DNA from: CALREJ01 sp964533375
GTDB lineage: Bacteria > Patescibacteriota > Gracilibacteria > Peribacterales > Peribacteraceae
Assembly: GCA_964533375.1 (NCBI GenBank)
Contig: CAZHLW010000001.1
Coordinates: forward strand, 186,001-250,000
DNA length: 64,000 nt
Reading direction: 5' to 3'
A program made the translations under genes and the position numbers. Below are positions 1-7,619 of the stretch, in pieces. Under the pieces are notes generated by a model. That model did no database searches and had not been told where the DNA came from. It saw nothing but the letters and a program-made list of their open reading frames with translations. Every line of letters begins with the position of its first letter. The first letter of the stretch is position 1.

Positions 1-29
1 AGCAGATCCTACGACGTAAGGTCCAGGAG

Positions 30-92
30 AAGGTTAAGGGGTAAGGGGTTTTTAAAAGAGTCCTTAACCTTAACCTCAATCTTGACCTCAAA
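30..92. repeat. degenerate heptamer repeat in inverted arrangement
   Basis: A G-rich run of heptamer-like units (AAGGTTA, AGGGGTA, AGGGGTT) is followed after an A/T-rich loop by a C-rich run (CCTTAAC, CTTAACC). The two halves are roughly inverted copies, so the RNA or single strand could fold. It lies upstream of the binding-protein gene and matches the style of other intergenic repeats at 3045, 4893, 20319, 51696, 59099 and 59813. Confidence 0.55.
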
Positions 93-132
93 TTGGTGAC
101 GAAAGAAAGTCGTCAGGCGAGGCAAAATACCA

Positions 133-162
133 TTGTCTAAGCTTGTTTTCAGACGATACAAT
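133..162 (+). promoter_or_regulatory. candidate promoter of the ABC importer operon
   Basis: TTGTCT (133-138) and TACAAT (157-162) are separated by 18 bp. The predicted transcription start near 169 leaves a leader of about 23 nt before the ATG at 192, with no Shine-Dalgarno motif in it. Confidence 0.4.
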
Positions 163-191
163 GATCTCCAATTTGTTACCCCATCTTTCCC

Positions 192-1301
192 ATGAAACGC
201 GTAGCTCTTCTCGGCGCAGTGTCAGCTCTCCTGCTGGCTGCCTGTCAGCCGGGTTCCTCCGATACCATCAAGATCGGATACATCGGTCCATTGACCGGTG
301 ATGCCGCAGCGCTCGGTGTCGATATCCTTGGCGGTGTCCGTATGGCCGTTGCCGATATCAATACTGCCGGCGGTATCAATGGAAAAACAGTCGAACTCAT
401 TGCCGAAGACGGCAAGTGCGCCAGCTCCGATGCGACATCTGCCGCACAGAAGCTTGTGAACATCGACAAGGTTGTCGCCGTCCTCGGTGGACAGTGCAGC
501 GGTGAAACGCTCGCAGCTGCTCCCGTTGCCGATCCTGCCAAAATTGTCATGATCTCGGGTATTTCCAGTAATCCGACCGTCACAGACGCCGGTGACTACG
601 TCTTCCGTGTGTATCCGAGTGATGCCCTCAAGACGAAGGCGATGGCTGCGTATTTCAAGCAGAAAGGCTACACGAAGGTCGGACTGGTGACCGAGAACAA
701 CGACTTCGCAACCGGTTTCCGTGCATCGCTCCTGAAAGATGTGCCGACAGGAACTATTGTGTTTGATGAAACGGTCGATCAGGGTGAGAAAGATTTCCGC
801 ACCCTCTTCACACGTTTGAAGGACACGGATATGGATGCAATGGTGATGAACGCCGGATCGAACGCCGTGATGGGACAGATGATGAAACAGTTCCGTGAGG
901 CCGGATTCGAGCAGCCGATTGTCAGCCATGACGTTGCCGATACGACCGATGTTCTGACAACGGTTGGCAGTGCCGGCAGAAACATTTTCGTTATCAACGT
1001 GCCGAACGCAGGAGAGGGAACATCCTTTGAAGAGGATTTCATCACTCAATTCGGAACACCGAAGGCAGGTATTACGTACGCAGCGTACGGTGCTGATTCT
1101 GCCGTGGTGCTGTTCAATGCTCTCAAGCAGGCAGACAGCGGAGAGGCTCTGCAGAAGGCTGTTGCCGCTACGAAGAACTTCAAGGGACTGGTCGGTACCA
1201 TCGGCTTTGATGCCAATGGAGACGTGGTCGGTATCCCATACGCTCTCAAGCAGTATCAGTCAGGTGCTATCGTCAAAGTCAGCGACATTGCGGTAGACTA
1301 A
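192..1301 (+). CDS. ABC transporter substrate-binding lipoprotein, branched-chain amino acid type
   Basis: This 369-residue protein begins with a lipoprotein signal peptide: a KR pair, a hydrophobic stretch and the lipobox LLAAC with the lipidated Cys at residue 18. The mature part reads as a periplasmic binding protein of the LivJ/Leu-Ile-Val family, with the typical GYIGPLTG start, an internal NTAGGINGK segment and two alternating alpha/beta lobes. It should capture a small solute outside the membrane and deliver it to the two permeases encoded immediately downstream. The family binds branched-chain amino acids, but relatives bind amides, urea or nucleosides, so the substrate is open. The ATG at 192 is chosen because it gives an intact signal peptide. 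Confidence 0.85.
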   Translation: MKRVALLGAVSALLLAACQPGSSDTIKIGYIGPLTGDAAALGVDILGGVRMAVADINTAGGINGKTVELIAEDGKCASSDATSAAQKLVNIDKVVAVLGGQCSGETLAAAPVADPAKIVMISGISSNPTVTDAGDYVFRVYPSDALKTKAMAAYFKQKGYTKVGLVTENNDFATGFRASLLKDVPTGTIVFDETVDQGEKDFRTLFTRLKDTDMDAMVMNAGSNAVMGQMMKQFREAGFEQPIVSHDVADTTDVLTTVGSAGRNIFVINVPNAGEGTSFEEDFITQFGTPKAGITYAAYGADSAVVLFNALKQADSGEALQKAVAATKNFKGLVGTIGFDANGDVVGIPYALKQYQSGAIVKVSDIAVD

Positions 1302-1305
1302 ACAG

Positions 1306-2181
1306 GTGCAACTTTTTGTGAATGCTCTCATCGCCGGCTCCCTGATGGCTCTTGTAGCCGGGGGGCTGGCGTTGGTGTATGGCGTGATGGGCGTGTTCAA
1401 TCTGGCGCTGGGACAGACGGTGCTCTTCGGGGGATACGTTACGTGGTGGCTGCATACGATGGGGCTGCCGCTTTTCCCCAGTATCTGTGGGGGGCTTTTG
1501 GCCGGCGCAGCGCTCTCCTTTGTTCTGTACTACACCTGTATCAGCCCCTTTGCGGCCCGTCACCGCTTTTTGCCACTAGTCACAACCATTGCCGCCAGCA
1601 TGGTGCTGGATGGCTTGTTGCAGATGGCGTTCACAGAAACACCGCGCAGCATCTTCCCCGGAGAGAAACAGATGATGGTCCTCGGTGGTGCCCGTATCAG
1701 TCCGGAGCAGATGGTGTTGATTGTCACCACAATTCTTTTGCTTGGACTCTTTGCCTGGGTTTTTCATGCCACTGCGTTCGGTCGGCGTATCCGTGCAGTC
1801 ACCCAGCATCATCATGCCGCGCTCTCTCTTGGGATTCGTGCTCCGCTTCTGAGAATGTGGGTGTTTATCGGGAGCGGGATTCTTGCGGCTGCAGGCGGTA
1901 TTTTTCTGGGTATCGATCAATCGCTCACGCCTGTGATTGGTTTTGGTATTACCATCAAAGCGTATGCCGCGGTTATTGCGGGAGGGAAGGGGAATATCTG
2001 GGGAGCGATCCTGTGCGCGTACGCTATCGCGCTCTTCGAACAGTTACTGGTCGGCGTCCACTGGTTCGGGCTGTTCTATGTACCGGCCGGGTATCAGGAA
2101 ACAGTCGCACTGATGGTCATTATTCTCCTGCTCCTCATTAAACCCGAGGGACTCTTCGGATTCATTCGCCGCTCCGCCTGA
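1306..2181 (+). CDS. ABC transporter permease, LivH type
   Basis: This 291-residue, strongly hydrophobic protein has about eight membrane segments and the LivH-family opening FVNALIAGSLMALVAGGLALVYG. The family signature region around AVIAGGKGNIWGAILCA is present near residue 225. It begins with GTG at 1306, four bases after the binding-protein stop, and its TGA at 2179-2181 is one base from the next ATG, so the three genes are an operon. It would form half of the membrane channel of a branched-chain amino acid type importer. No LivG or LivF ATPase gene follows, so those subunits must be encoded elsewhere or upstream of the window. Confidence 0.85.
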   Translation: MQLFVNALIAGSLMALVAGGLALVYGVMGVFNLALGQTVLFGGYVTWWLHTMGLPLFPSICGGLLAGAALSFVLYYTCISPFAARHRFLPLVTTIAASMVLDGLLQMAFTETPRSIFPGEKQMMVLGGARISPEQMVLIVTTILLLGLFAWVFHATAFGRRIRAVTQHHHAALSLGIRAPLLRMWVFIGSGILAAAGGIFLGIDQSLTPVIGFGITIKAYAAVIAGGKGNIWGAILCAYAIALFEQLLVGVHWFGLFYVPAGYQETVALMVIILLLLIKPEGLFGFIRRSA

Positions 2182-2182
2182 T

Positions 2183-3037
2183 ATGGCTTTCTTTCTCTAT
2201 ATCCTGACGATTACGGCCACATCCGTTCCGAATATCCTCGGATACAATCTGGTATTCGGAAAAGGAAAAATGTTCCACTTCGGACCGATGGCCGGTTCGC
2301 TTGTTGCGGCGTATGTCACCTTTGTGGTGCAGGGCATGACCCAGAGTTACGGTATCGGGTTACTGGCCGGTCTGGCAGCCACACTGCTTCTGTGTACATT
2401 TCTGGCGTGGGCAGCGCAGCGTATGGAGGAAGACGGATTTGGCGTGCTCACGATTGCCCTGCATCTGTCGCTTCTGGCAGTGGTGCTGAACTGGCGCGAT
2501 GTCACACGTGGTGCGCTGGGCATTCCCAAAATTCCGCGCATGCCGTTTCTGGAAACGAATCTTTCCTTCACAGTGGCAGCGGTCACCATCGCTCTGCTGT
2601 GGGTGCTGTTTTTGTGGCTTCTGGATCGCGGACCATTTGGTCGTGCGCTGAAGGCACTGGGGGAATATCCGCTTCCCGCACAGTCGATCGGCATCCGGAA
2701 GTTCCGCGTACAACTCATCGCATTTCTCATCAGTGGTGTCGGTGCCCTTCTGACCAATGTCCTCTTTACCCAGTACATTGCCATACTGCATCCGAGTGAT
2801 TTCAGCTTCCATTACTTTATTTTCGTCATCATGGTGGTGGTCGCCGGTGGACCCGGCAATGTGCTCGGGGTGTTTGGAGCCATCATCCTTTTTACACTGA
2901 TCCGCGAAGGCATCCGGTTCCTGCCTATTGCCCCGTCTTTCATCGGGCCGGTGCGATTGATTGTCTTTGGATTGATTCTGTACGCGGCAGTGTGGCTGCG
3001 GCGCGATACACTGTTTCCCGCAAAACGGTCGGTGTAA
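2183..3037 (+). CDS. ABC transporter permease, LivM type
   Basis: The 284-residue protein has eight to nine predicted membrane segments and the LivM-like start LGYNLVFGKGKMFHFGPMAGSLVAAY, where the GK-x-x-x-G-x motif is typical of this permease class. A second family-like stretch, VVAGGPGNVLGVFGA, lies near residue 220. It begins one base after the LivH-type gene and would pair with it in the membrane. The gene ends in an intergenic heptamer repeat, after which pyrD starts 40 bases on, so transport and pyrimidine genes may be cotranscribed; that link is only positional. Confidence 0.85.
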   Translation: MAFFLYILTITATSVPNILGYNLVFGKGKMFHFGPMAGSLVAAYVTFVVQGMTQSYGIGLLAGLAATLLLCTFLAWAAQRMEEDGFGVLTIALHLSLLAVVLNWRDVTRGALGIPKIPRMPFLETNLSFTVAAVTIALLWVLFLWLLDRGPFGRALKALGEYPLPAQSIGIRKFRVQLIAFLISGVGALLTNVLFTQYIAILHPSDFSFHYFIFVIMVVVAGGPGNVLGVFGAIILFTLIREGIRFLPIAPSFIGPVRLIVFGLILYAAVWLRRDTLFPAKRSV

Positions 3038-3044
3038 CCCCTAG

Positions 3045-3072
3045 AAGCTGAAAGCTAAAAGCTATAAGCTAA
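3045..3072 (+). repeat. heptamer repeat AAGCTnn
   Basis: Four consecutive units, AAGCTGA, AAGCTAA, AAGCTAT and AAGCTAA, fill the short gap between the LivM-type gene and pyrD. The unit is local: other intergenic spacers in the window carry different heptamers. Confidence 0.7.
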
Positions 3073-3077
3073 CGTCA

Positions 3078-4019
3078 ATGAACCTCTCCCAAACCATCCT
3101 CGGTGTCGACTTCTCAAACCCGACCGTCCTTGCGTCGGGGATTATGGGAATCACATCGTCCAGCTGGAAGTACTGTGCGGAGAACGGGGCCGGAGGCATC
3201 ACCACAAAGTCCCTTTGGCTTCACGAACACAAAGGTCACAAGAATCCCACCATCATCTCCACGGATTACTGGACGCTGAATGCTGTCGGCGTACCCGATG
3301 CCGGGCCGGAAAAGGCGACGGAAGAGATTGGTGCGTATAACAAAGACAAGCCCGTGCCGCTCATCGGCAATATCATTGCAGAATCCGTCGAGAATTATGC
3401 CAAGACTGCGGAAGCGATTCTTCCCTTGGGAGTCGATTTTCTGGAGGTAAACATCAGCTGCCCTAATATTGAAGATGAATTCGGTCGTCCGTTTGCGTGT
3501 TCGGCTGCCGATGCATCGAGCGTCACAAAAGCAGTGAAGAAGGTTTCCAGGAAGACGCCGGTCTTCATCAAATTGTCTCCCAACGTCGAGAACATTGGTG
3601 CGATTGCTCTGGCCTGTGCAGAGGCCGGTGCTGATGGATTTACCGTCATCAACACCGTCGGTCCGGGTATGGCCATCGACCTCCGCAGCCGCATGCCGAT
3701 TCTGGCAAACAGGACAGGAGGCATGTCGGGGCGTGCTATCAAGCCAATCGCTGTTCGTTGTACGGCGGATGTGTACGCTGCAACCGAGGGCAAATTGCCG
3801 ATCATCGGAACAGGCGGCGTGTACACCGGAGAAGATGCACTCGAACTGATGCTGGCCGGTGCCTCGCTGATTGGCGTTGGTACGGCGCTTGGTGAACGCG
3901 GGATTGATGTCTTCCAGAAGATCTGCGACGAAATGCAGCTCTGGTGCACGAATGAAGGAGTGTGGGAAATTGCCGATATGGTCGGTGGTATGCACAAGCA
4001 ACTTTCTTCCCGTTCGTAA
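3078..4019 (+). CDS. pyrD: dihydroorotate dehydrogenase, class 1B catalytic subunit
   Basis: This 313-residue TIM-barrel flavoprotein oxidises dihydroorotate to orotate, the fourth step of pyrimidine synthesis. The motif NISCPN at residues 125-130 supplies the orotate-binding Asn125 and Asn130 and the catalytic Cys128, diagnostic of class 1 enzymes. The GTGG segment near residue 240 and GVGTAL near 275 fit the FMN phosphate site. Class 1B is assigned because pyrK, the electron-transfer partner, begins three bases after the stop. Electrons would therefore go through FAD and an iron-sulfur cluster to NAD+, not to fumarate or quinone. The protein is cytoplasmic and of normal length. Confidence 0.95.
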   Translation: MNLSQTILGVDFSNPTVLASGIMGITSSSWKYCAENGAGGITTKSLWLHEHKGHKNPTIISTDYWTLNAVGVPDAGPEKATEEIGAYNKDKPVPLIGNIIAESVENYAKTAEAILPLGVDFLEVNISCPNIEDEFGRPFACSAADASSVTKAVKKVSRKTPVFIKLSPNVENIGAIALACAEAGADGFTVINTVGPGMAIDLRSRMPILANRTGGMSGRAIKPIAVRCTADVYAATEGKLPIIGTGGVYTGEDALELMLAGASLIGVGTALGERGIDVFQKICDEMQLWCTNEGVWEIADMVGGMHKQLSSRS

Positions 4020-4022
4020 TCC

Positions 4023-4883
4023 ATGGCTATCCAGCTTCAATCACAGTTACCGCGAACCTATCGCATCAAAGACATCAAGCAGGAAACAGAGATGGTGCGG
4101 ACCTATACGTTCGATGGATCGCTCGGGGCAAAGCCGGGACAGTTTGTGATGGTGTGGCTGCCCGGAGTCGACGAAAACCCGATGAGCGTTGCGTACGATG
4201 ACGGTGCAGAAACGAAGATCACGTTCTTTGCCGTCGGTGATATGTCGGAGGAGCTGGCAAAATGTCAGGTAGGGGATTTGGTGGGTCTGCGCGGGCCGTT
4301 TGGGACGTCGTATGAGTGGAAGCCCGGACAGCACATTGTGCTCGTTGCAGGAGGCTACGGCGCTGCTCCCATGTACTTCATTGCAGCAAGTACCGTTGGT
4401 CACGGTTGTACGCTCGAAGTCATTGTCGGTGCCCGTGGCAAAGAGCATCTCCTGTACCTCGACGAGTTCGAAAAGCTTCCGCATGTTTCCCTGCACATCG
4501 CTACCAATGACGGATCGGTTGGCTTTAAGGGATTCAACACCGAAGTGCTCGAAAAGTTGCTCGCAAGCTGCCCGATTCCAAAGAAAGGTGCAAAGAAGAA
4601 AGGGGAGGACTGCGATCCTGTCGACCAGGTCTTTGCCTGTGGTCCGGAAATGATGCTCAAGCGCGTGTCGGAAATCGCAGCGGCGCACAATGTCCCGGCG
4701 CAGCTCTCGATGGAACGTTACATGAAGTGCGGCTTCGGGCTCTGTGGAAACTGCGTGATCGATCCACTGGGGATTCGGATGTGTACGGAGGGGCCTGTCG
4801 TCAAAAATGAAGTTCTACTCAAGCTGGAAGAGTTCGGGAAATATCACCGGGATGATTTGGGCAAGAAACATGATTTTGCTTAA
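4023..4883 (+). CDS. pyrK: dihydroorotate dehydrogenase electron-transfer subunit
   Basis: The 286-residue protein has the ferredoxin-reductase fold of PyrK: an FAD-binding beta barrel with NPMSVAY (the RxxS-like motif) near residue 57, an NAD-binding lobe starting VLVAGGYGAAPMYF near 106, and a C-terminal 2Fe-2S site. The cluster ligands are visible as C-x4-C-x2-C-x9-C in the segment MKCGFGLCGNC followed by RMC. It passes electrons from PyrD to NAD+. A Lys/Asp-rich loop near residue 180 (KKGAKKKGED) is longer than usual. It follows pyrD by three bases and is translated from the same message. Confidence 0.93.
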   Translation: MAIQLQSQLPRTYRIKDIKQETEMVRTYTFDGSLGAKPGQFVMVWLPGVDENPMSVAYDDGAETKITFFAVGDMSEELAKCQVGDLVGLRGPFGTSYEWKPGQHIVLVAGGYGAAPMYFIAASTVGHGCTLEVIVGARGKEHLLYLDEFEKLPHVSLHIATNDGSVGFKGFNTEVLEKLLASCPIPKKGAKKKGEDCDPVDQVFACGPEMMLKRVSEIAAAHNVPAQLSMERYMKCGFGLCGNCVIDPLGIRMCTEGPVVKNEVLLKLEEFGKYHRDDLGKKHDFA

Positions 4884-4892
4884 CTCTATCAG

Positions 4893-4960
4893 TAGGCAAT
4901 AGGCTGTAGGCGGTAGGATTCCTGGAGACGGTTTTCTTATAGCCTAACGCCTATTGCCTA
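4893..4960. repeat. heptamer repeat TAGGCnn with perfect 12-bp inverted arms
   Basis: Units TAGGCAA, TAGGCTG, TAGGCGG and TAGG are followed by their inverted version. The outer arms TAGGCAATAGGC (4893-4904) and GCCTATTGCCTA (4949-4960) are perfect reverse complements around a 44-nt middle. It lies downstream of pyrK and might also help end that transcript, but there is no T-run directly after it. Confidence 0.65.
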
Positions 4961-5040
4961 ATTATCACTCGTCAAGTCAGAGTGATAGACATCAAGGAAG
5001 ATTTGAGTATACTGAGCATGTTATTTCTTTCTCCCATCTT

Positions 5041-5091
5041 ATGACATTGAAGATTGGAGGTGACGGCTGCAGCGATGGCTGCTCTTGCTAA
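5041..5091 (+). CDS. possible 16-residue Cys-rich peptide gene (or structured small RNA)
   Basis: ATG at 5041 opens a 17-codon frame encoding MTLKIGGDGCSDGCSC, with Cys at 10, 14 and 16. The start follows a pyrimidine-rich leader, as at other starts here, a TATACT box lies about 35 bases upstream (near 5005), and a strong terminator follows at 5111. The same DNA could fold: AGGTGA (5058-5063) pairs with TCACCT (5094-5099) around an inner hairpin GCAGC-GATG-GCTGC. It could therefore be a tiny metal-binding or modified peptide, a regulatory leader, or a non-coding RNA. I do not recognise it. The transcription unit looks more secure than its coding status. Confidence 0.35.
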   Translation: MTLKIGGDGCSDGCSC

Positions 5092-5110
5092 GCTCACCTA
5101 AAGAAAGAAG

Positions 5111-5135
5111 CACCTCTGAAAGGGGGTGTTTTTTT
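5111..5135 (+). terminator. intrinsic terminator
   Basis: CACCTC (5111-5116) pairs with GGGGTG (5123-5128) around a TGAAAG loop and is followed by seven T residues. It ends the mini-gene transcript and, read from the other side, lies just beyond the stop of the convergent membrane-protein gene. Confidence 0.8.
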
Positions 5136-5137
5136 CG

Positions 5138-5476
5138 TTAACGTGAAATTTTCATCTCAATCCAGAACCACTGTGGAGAGTGCAGGGTCTTCCGTGGTAC
5201 AACTCGGATTGGCACCGTTCGCTCATCGTGGGCCATCAAAAGAGCGTGGAGACAGAACCCAAGGAGAATCAGGAGCAGGCCGACAATCAGTTCGCTGGCG
5301 GCAGAGACTTTCTCTGTTACCTCCATAATCGCTTCCGCCGGAGCGGCTGCGTGGACCATCAGCTGGGCGCCACCGCCAGTCAGATCTGCTTTTACAAACG
5401 ACAGACTTTTGCCAATAGTCAGGGCGCTTCCTGTTACAAGTGCCACTGCGGCACAAAGGCGATAGATGATGTGCAT
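5138..5476 (-). CDS. small two-helix membrane protein of unknown function
   Basis: From the ATG at 5476 this is 112 residues, with hydrophobic helices near residues 5-23 (LCAAVALVTGSALTIG) and 60-82 (ELIVGLLLILLGFCLHALLMA), joined by an Ala-rich extracytoplasmic segment and followed by a basic tail. I do not recognise a family. A good promoter on the minus strand (TTGTCT and TATAAT, 17 bp apart, 5503-5531) predicts transcription starting at about 5496. That coincides with an in-frame TTG at 5497, so a leaderless 119-residue version is possible. It converges on the terminator at 5111 and diverges from tRNA-Glu. Confidence 0.6.
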   Translation of the reverse strand: MHIIYRLCAAVALVTGSALTIGKSLSFVKADLTGGGAQLMVHAAAPAEAIMEVTEKVSAASELIVGLLLILLGFCLHALLMAHDERTVPIRVVPRKTLHSPQWFWIEMKISR

Positions 5477-5502
5477 ATGGATATTTGACAGAAACAATAA
5501 AT

Positions 5503-5531
5503 ATTATATATTAATTTACTGGAAAAGACAA
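5503..5531 (-). promoter_or_regulatory. promoter of the small membrane protein gene
   Basis: On the minus strand TTGTCT (5531-5526) and TATAAT (5508-5503) are 17 bp apart. The predicted start is near 5496, 20 bases before the ATG at 5476. Confidence 0.6.
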
Positions 5532-5589
5532 CCTCGCTTTCGTATACTGCGCAGGCTCCCACAAAGAAGAGCGGTTCTTTTCCCATCAC

Positions 5590-5664
5590 GGCCCCATCGT
5601 CTAACGGCTAGGACACAGGATTTTCATTCCTGCAATCGGAGTTCGATTCTCCGTGGGGCTGCCA
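5590..5664 (+). tRNA. tRNA-Glu (anticodon TTC)
   Basis: A complete 75-nt cloverleaf with encoded CCA. The acceptor arm GGCCCCA pairs with TGGGGCT (first pair a G-T wobble), U8 is present, the anticodon arm CAGGA/TCCTG encloses the TTC anticodon, the T arm contains GTTCGATTC, and the discriminator is G. A TATACT box at 5543 may be part of its promoter. Its 3' end is the apparent attachment site of the island: the serine recombinase gene on the other strand ends inside it, and GGGGCTGCCAT at 5655-5665 recurs at 35131. Confidence 0.95.
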
Positions 5665-7251
5665 TAGTGAAAAATCAACTTCGGAAAGGCTATGTTCTGG
5701 CTTAGGAATCACGAAGGATCGAAGTTCGATCCGCTCTGATTTCTGCTTCATCGCTTCCAAGCCTTCCTGGATCTTCAAGAACGGGAATCTGGCTTCACAC
5801 TGCACTATTCCGTCTTTCATCGTCCAGTTCGAGCCAATAGCCATGAGGATAACCTTCTGTGTATCCACGCTGCCTTTGTCGAAGCATTTCAAGGCGTTGC
5901 AAGAGAACTCAAATGTTTTGATAGTCCTATCAATCGCAGTGTCAGCATTCAGCTCGTTATCATCGAGGAGCCTTTTGGCATGGTCTCTCTCTTTGGTCAG
6001 CGAGTTCTTTTGCACTTTGAATTCATCCTCGCTGATTACTGAGCGGTCTATGTTATCGACAGCCACATAGAGCTTCACAAGGTTTTGAATCGCCGCCATT
6101 GCATTGTCGTACTTGCGACGAAACTCTACCAATTGTTTCTTCTGCCCCTTTTTGTCCATCTCATGCACCCGTTCCATCTTATCTTTCAGCCAAACTAACA
6201 ACCTTTCGGAGATGGTAATCGCTTCGATGTACCTTCTAAGCTGAGGTGTCAGTTCGTCTTTATTCAGCTGCACCGTCTGGGAACAAGGACCCTTCTTCTT
6301 TGTGCAGCGGTAGTAGAGATGCATTCGTACATTCCCGTTCTTGAGCTTCTTACGCTGTACGTCACAGGTGATCATCGAGCCGCATTCAGCACAGTGGATG
6401 AGACCCGTAAATGGAGAATTGTGCTTTCGATTATTCGGTCTTCCGTCCCTCCCAAGAATCATCTGAGCTTTCTCGTATTCTGCATATGTGATCATTGCGG
6501 GGTGTGTCCCTTTATAAAACTCCTTCTTCCACCAGAAGAAGCCCGCACAAAATGGTGACGAAAAGATCTTATAAAGGCATCCAAGAGTCACAGGGCGCTC
6601 TGGGTACTTATCTGTGGCGCGGAGTGTCATTCCCCAATCATCACGCGCTATACGGTGTATCTGAGGGACCGAGTATGCGCCCGTGAGCAGAAGCCTCCAG
6701 GCTTTCTCCATGTTTTCATATCGAAGCTCATCACTCCCGATGTAGCACCTACCACGTTCACCTGCATTCACATTGCTGTAACCGAGGGATGCTTTTCCAG
6801 GGAACTGCCCGATCTTGCATTTCGTGGTCATGCCTCTTGTGACATCTACTCCCAATTTTTCCGATTGGTATTTAGATTGGGAGAGGGCAAAACTGAGCAT
6901 CATTTTGCCCTCTGGCGAGTTGCTGAAAAAATAGGAGCCAAACTGCAAATCCTTCAGTACTTTTCGATCAAGTGCGTAGATCACTTCTGCTGCATCAATT
7001 GGATTACGACTTAAGCGGTCAGGATGCCAAACGATTATCCCATCAGCTTCACCCGCCTCTATGCGCGTTAGCATGTCCTTGAACTTGGGGCGGTTGTAGG
7101 GCTTGAAGGCACTGCCGTCTTCCGTAATTTCCTCAACGATCTCTAGGTGCTGGAACTTCAACAGAAGCTCTTGGCGCTGCGATTGGATCGAAAGCGCCTG
7201 TTTCTCTTCGTCGGTGCTTCTGCGGGCATACAGGAAGTATTTATAGGCCAT
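5608..7251 (-). CDS. large serine recombinase (site-specific integrase)
   Basis: The 547-residue protein has the resolvase catalytic domain at its N-terminus (YARRSTDEEKQ, nucleophile Ser12; Arg10 nearby; SRNPIDAAEV helix near 110), a recombinase domain, and a zinc ribbon near residues 290-330 with CAEC and a later C-x5-C pair. A coiled-coil region follows before the tail. Such enzymes cut and rejoin attP and attB, with a separate directionality factor for excision. I use the ATG at 7251 (MAYKYFLY) rather than one 22 codons upstream, since the family starts there and the promoter lies between the two. The last 18 codons and the stop lie inside tRNA-Glu, as expected if it integrated there. Confidence 0.93.
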   Translation of the reverse strand: MAYKYFLYARRSTDEEKQALSIQSQRQELLLKFQHLEIVEEITEDGSAFKPYNRPKFKDMLTRIEAGEADGIIVWHPDRLSRNPIDAAEVIYALDRKVLKDLQFGSYFFSNSPEGKMMLSFALSQSKYQSEKLGVDVTRGMTTKCKIGQFPGKASLGYSNVNAGERGRCYIGSDELRYENMEKAWRLLLTGAYSVPQIHRIARDDWGMTLRATDKYPERPVTLGCLYKIFSSPFCAGFFWWKKEFYKGTHPAMITYAEYEKAQMILGRDGRPNNRKHNSPFTGLIHCAECGSMITCDVQRKKLKNGNVRMHLYYRCTKKKGPCSQTVQLNKDELTPQLRRYIEAITISERLLVWLKDKMERVHEMDKKGQKKQLVEFRRKYDNAMAAIQNLVKLYVAVDNIDRSVISEDEFKVQKNSLTKERDHAKRLLDDNELNADTAIDRTIKTFEFSCNALKCFDKGSVDTQKVILMAIGSNWTMKDGIVQCEARFPFLKIQEGLEAMKQKSERIELRSFVIPKPEHSLSEVDFSLWQPHGESNSDCRNENPVS

Positions 7252-7289
7252 AGGTTTGGGTGGATTGAGGGATGCCCATAAGTGTGGGC

Positions 7290-7317
7290 AGTATATAATT
7301 AGTTGGCTTAAAATCAA
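7290..7317 (-). promoter_or_regulatory. promoter of the serine recombinase gene
   Basis: On the minus strand TTGATT (7317-7312) and TATACT (7295-7290) are 16 bp apart. The predicted start near 7283 gives a leader of about 30 nt before the ATG at 7251. The box overlaps the end of the upstream paralog gene. Confidence 0.65.
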
Positions 7318-7619
7318 CTATCGTTCACGATGAAACAGAAGGTCCTTTGCGCTGGGTGTTCTGCCATATAGTCCCTAAAAAATTGAACCATTGGCAGCTG
7401 TTCTTTAGATCCAAACCACGGCTCACCCTCCAGCACATCCTCTAAGGAAGGAAGCTCTTCTTGCCCGATGATATAAACGCCACGTTCATGGCGTTCGAGG
7501 TTTAGAAAAGCTTCACCGATGCCGCTCTTTTCAAGAACTGAAATCGCGCAGTGAGGAATATGTAGGATCGATGATCCTATGGGATTACCCCAATTAACAT
7601 TTGCAGGAAAGATTTTCAT
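7314..7619 (-). CDS. island paralog 1 of 4, unknown function
   Basis: This ~101-residue protein is the last of four tandem related genes. Shared features are an N-terminal beta-like stretch, a GIG-x-hydrophobic turn (SGIGEAFL), an acidic middle, and a C-terminal helix ending in a Y-M-x-E-H-P pattern followed by an aromatic strand (RTFCFIV). The ATG at 7619 is chosen because it aligns with its neighbours' lengths; upstream in-frame codons would overlap paralog 2 deeply. It overlaps the end of paralog 2 by 26 bases, so the genes are probably translated as a unit. I cannot assign a known family. Confidence 0.6.
   Translation of the reverse strand: MKIFPANVNWGNPIGSSILHIPHCAISVLEKSGIGEAFLNLERHERGVYIIGQEELPSLEDVLEGEPWFGSKEQLPMVQFFRDYMAEHPAQRTFCFIVNDS

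Noticed and set aside
222..1049. Long antisense open frames over the binding protein, pyrD, pnp, valS and other core genes.
   Set aside because: They are shadows of real genes with recognised domains; none has its own start signals or family match.
5541..5553. TACTGCG next to the tRNA promoter as a dif-like half site.
   Set aside because: It is part of the TATACT box region and has no second arm at the right distance.
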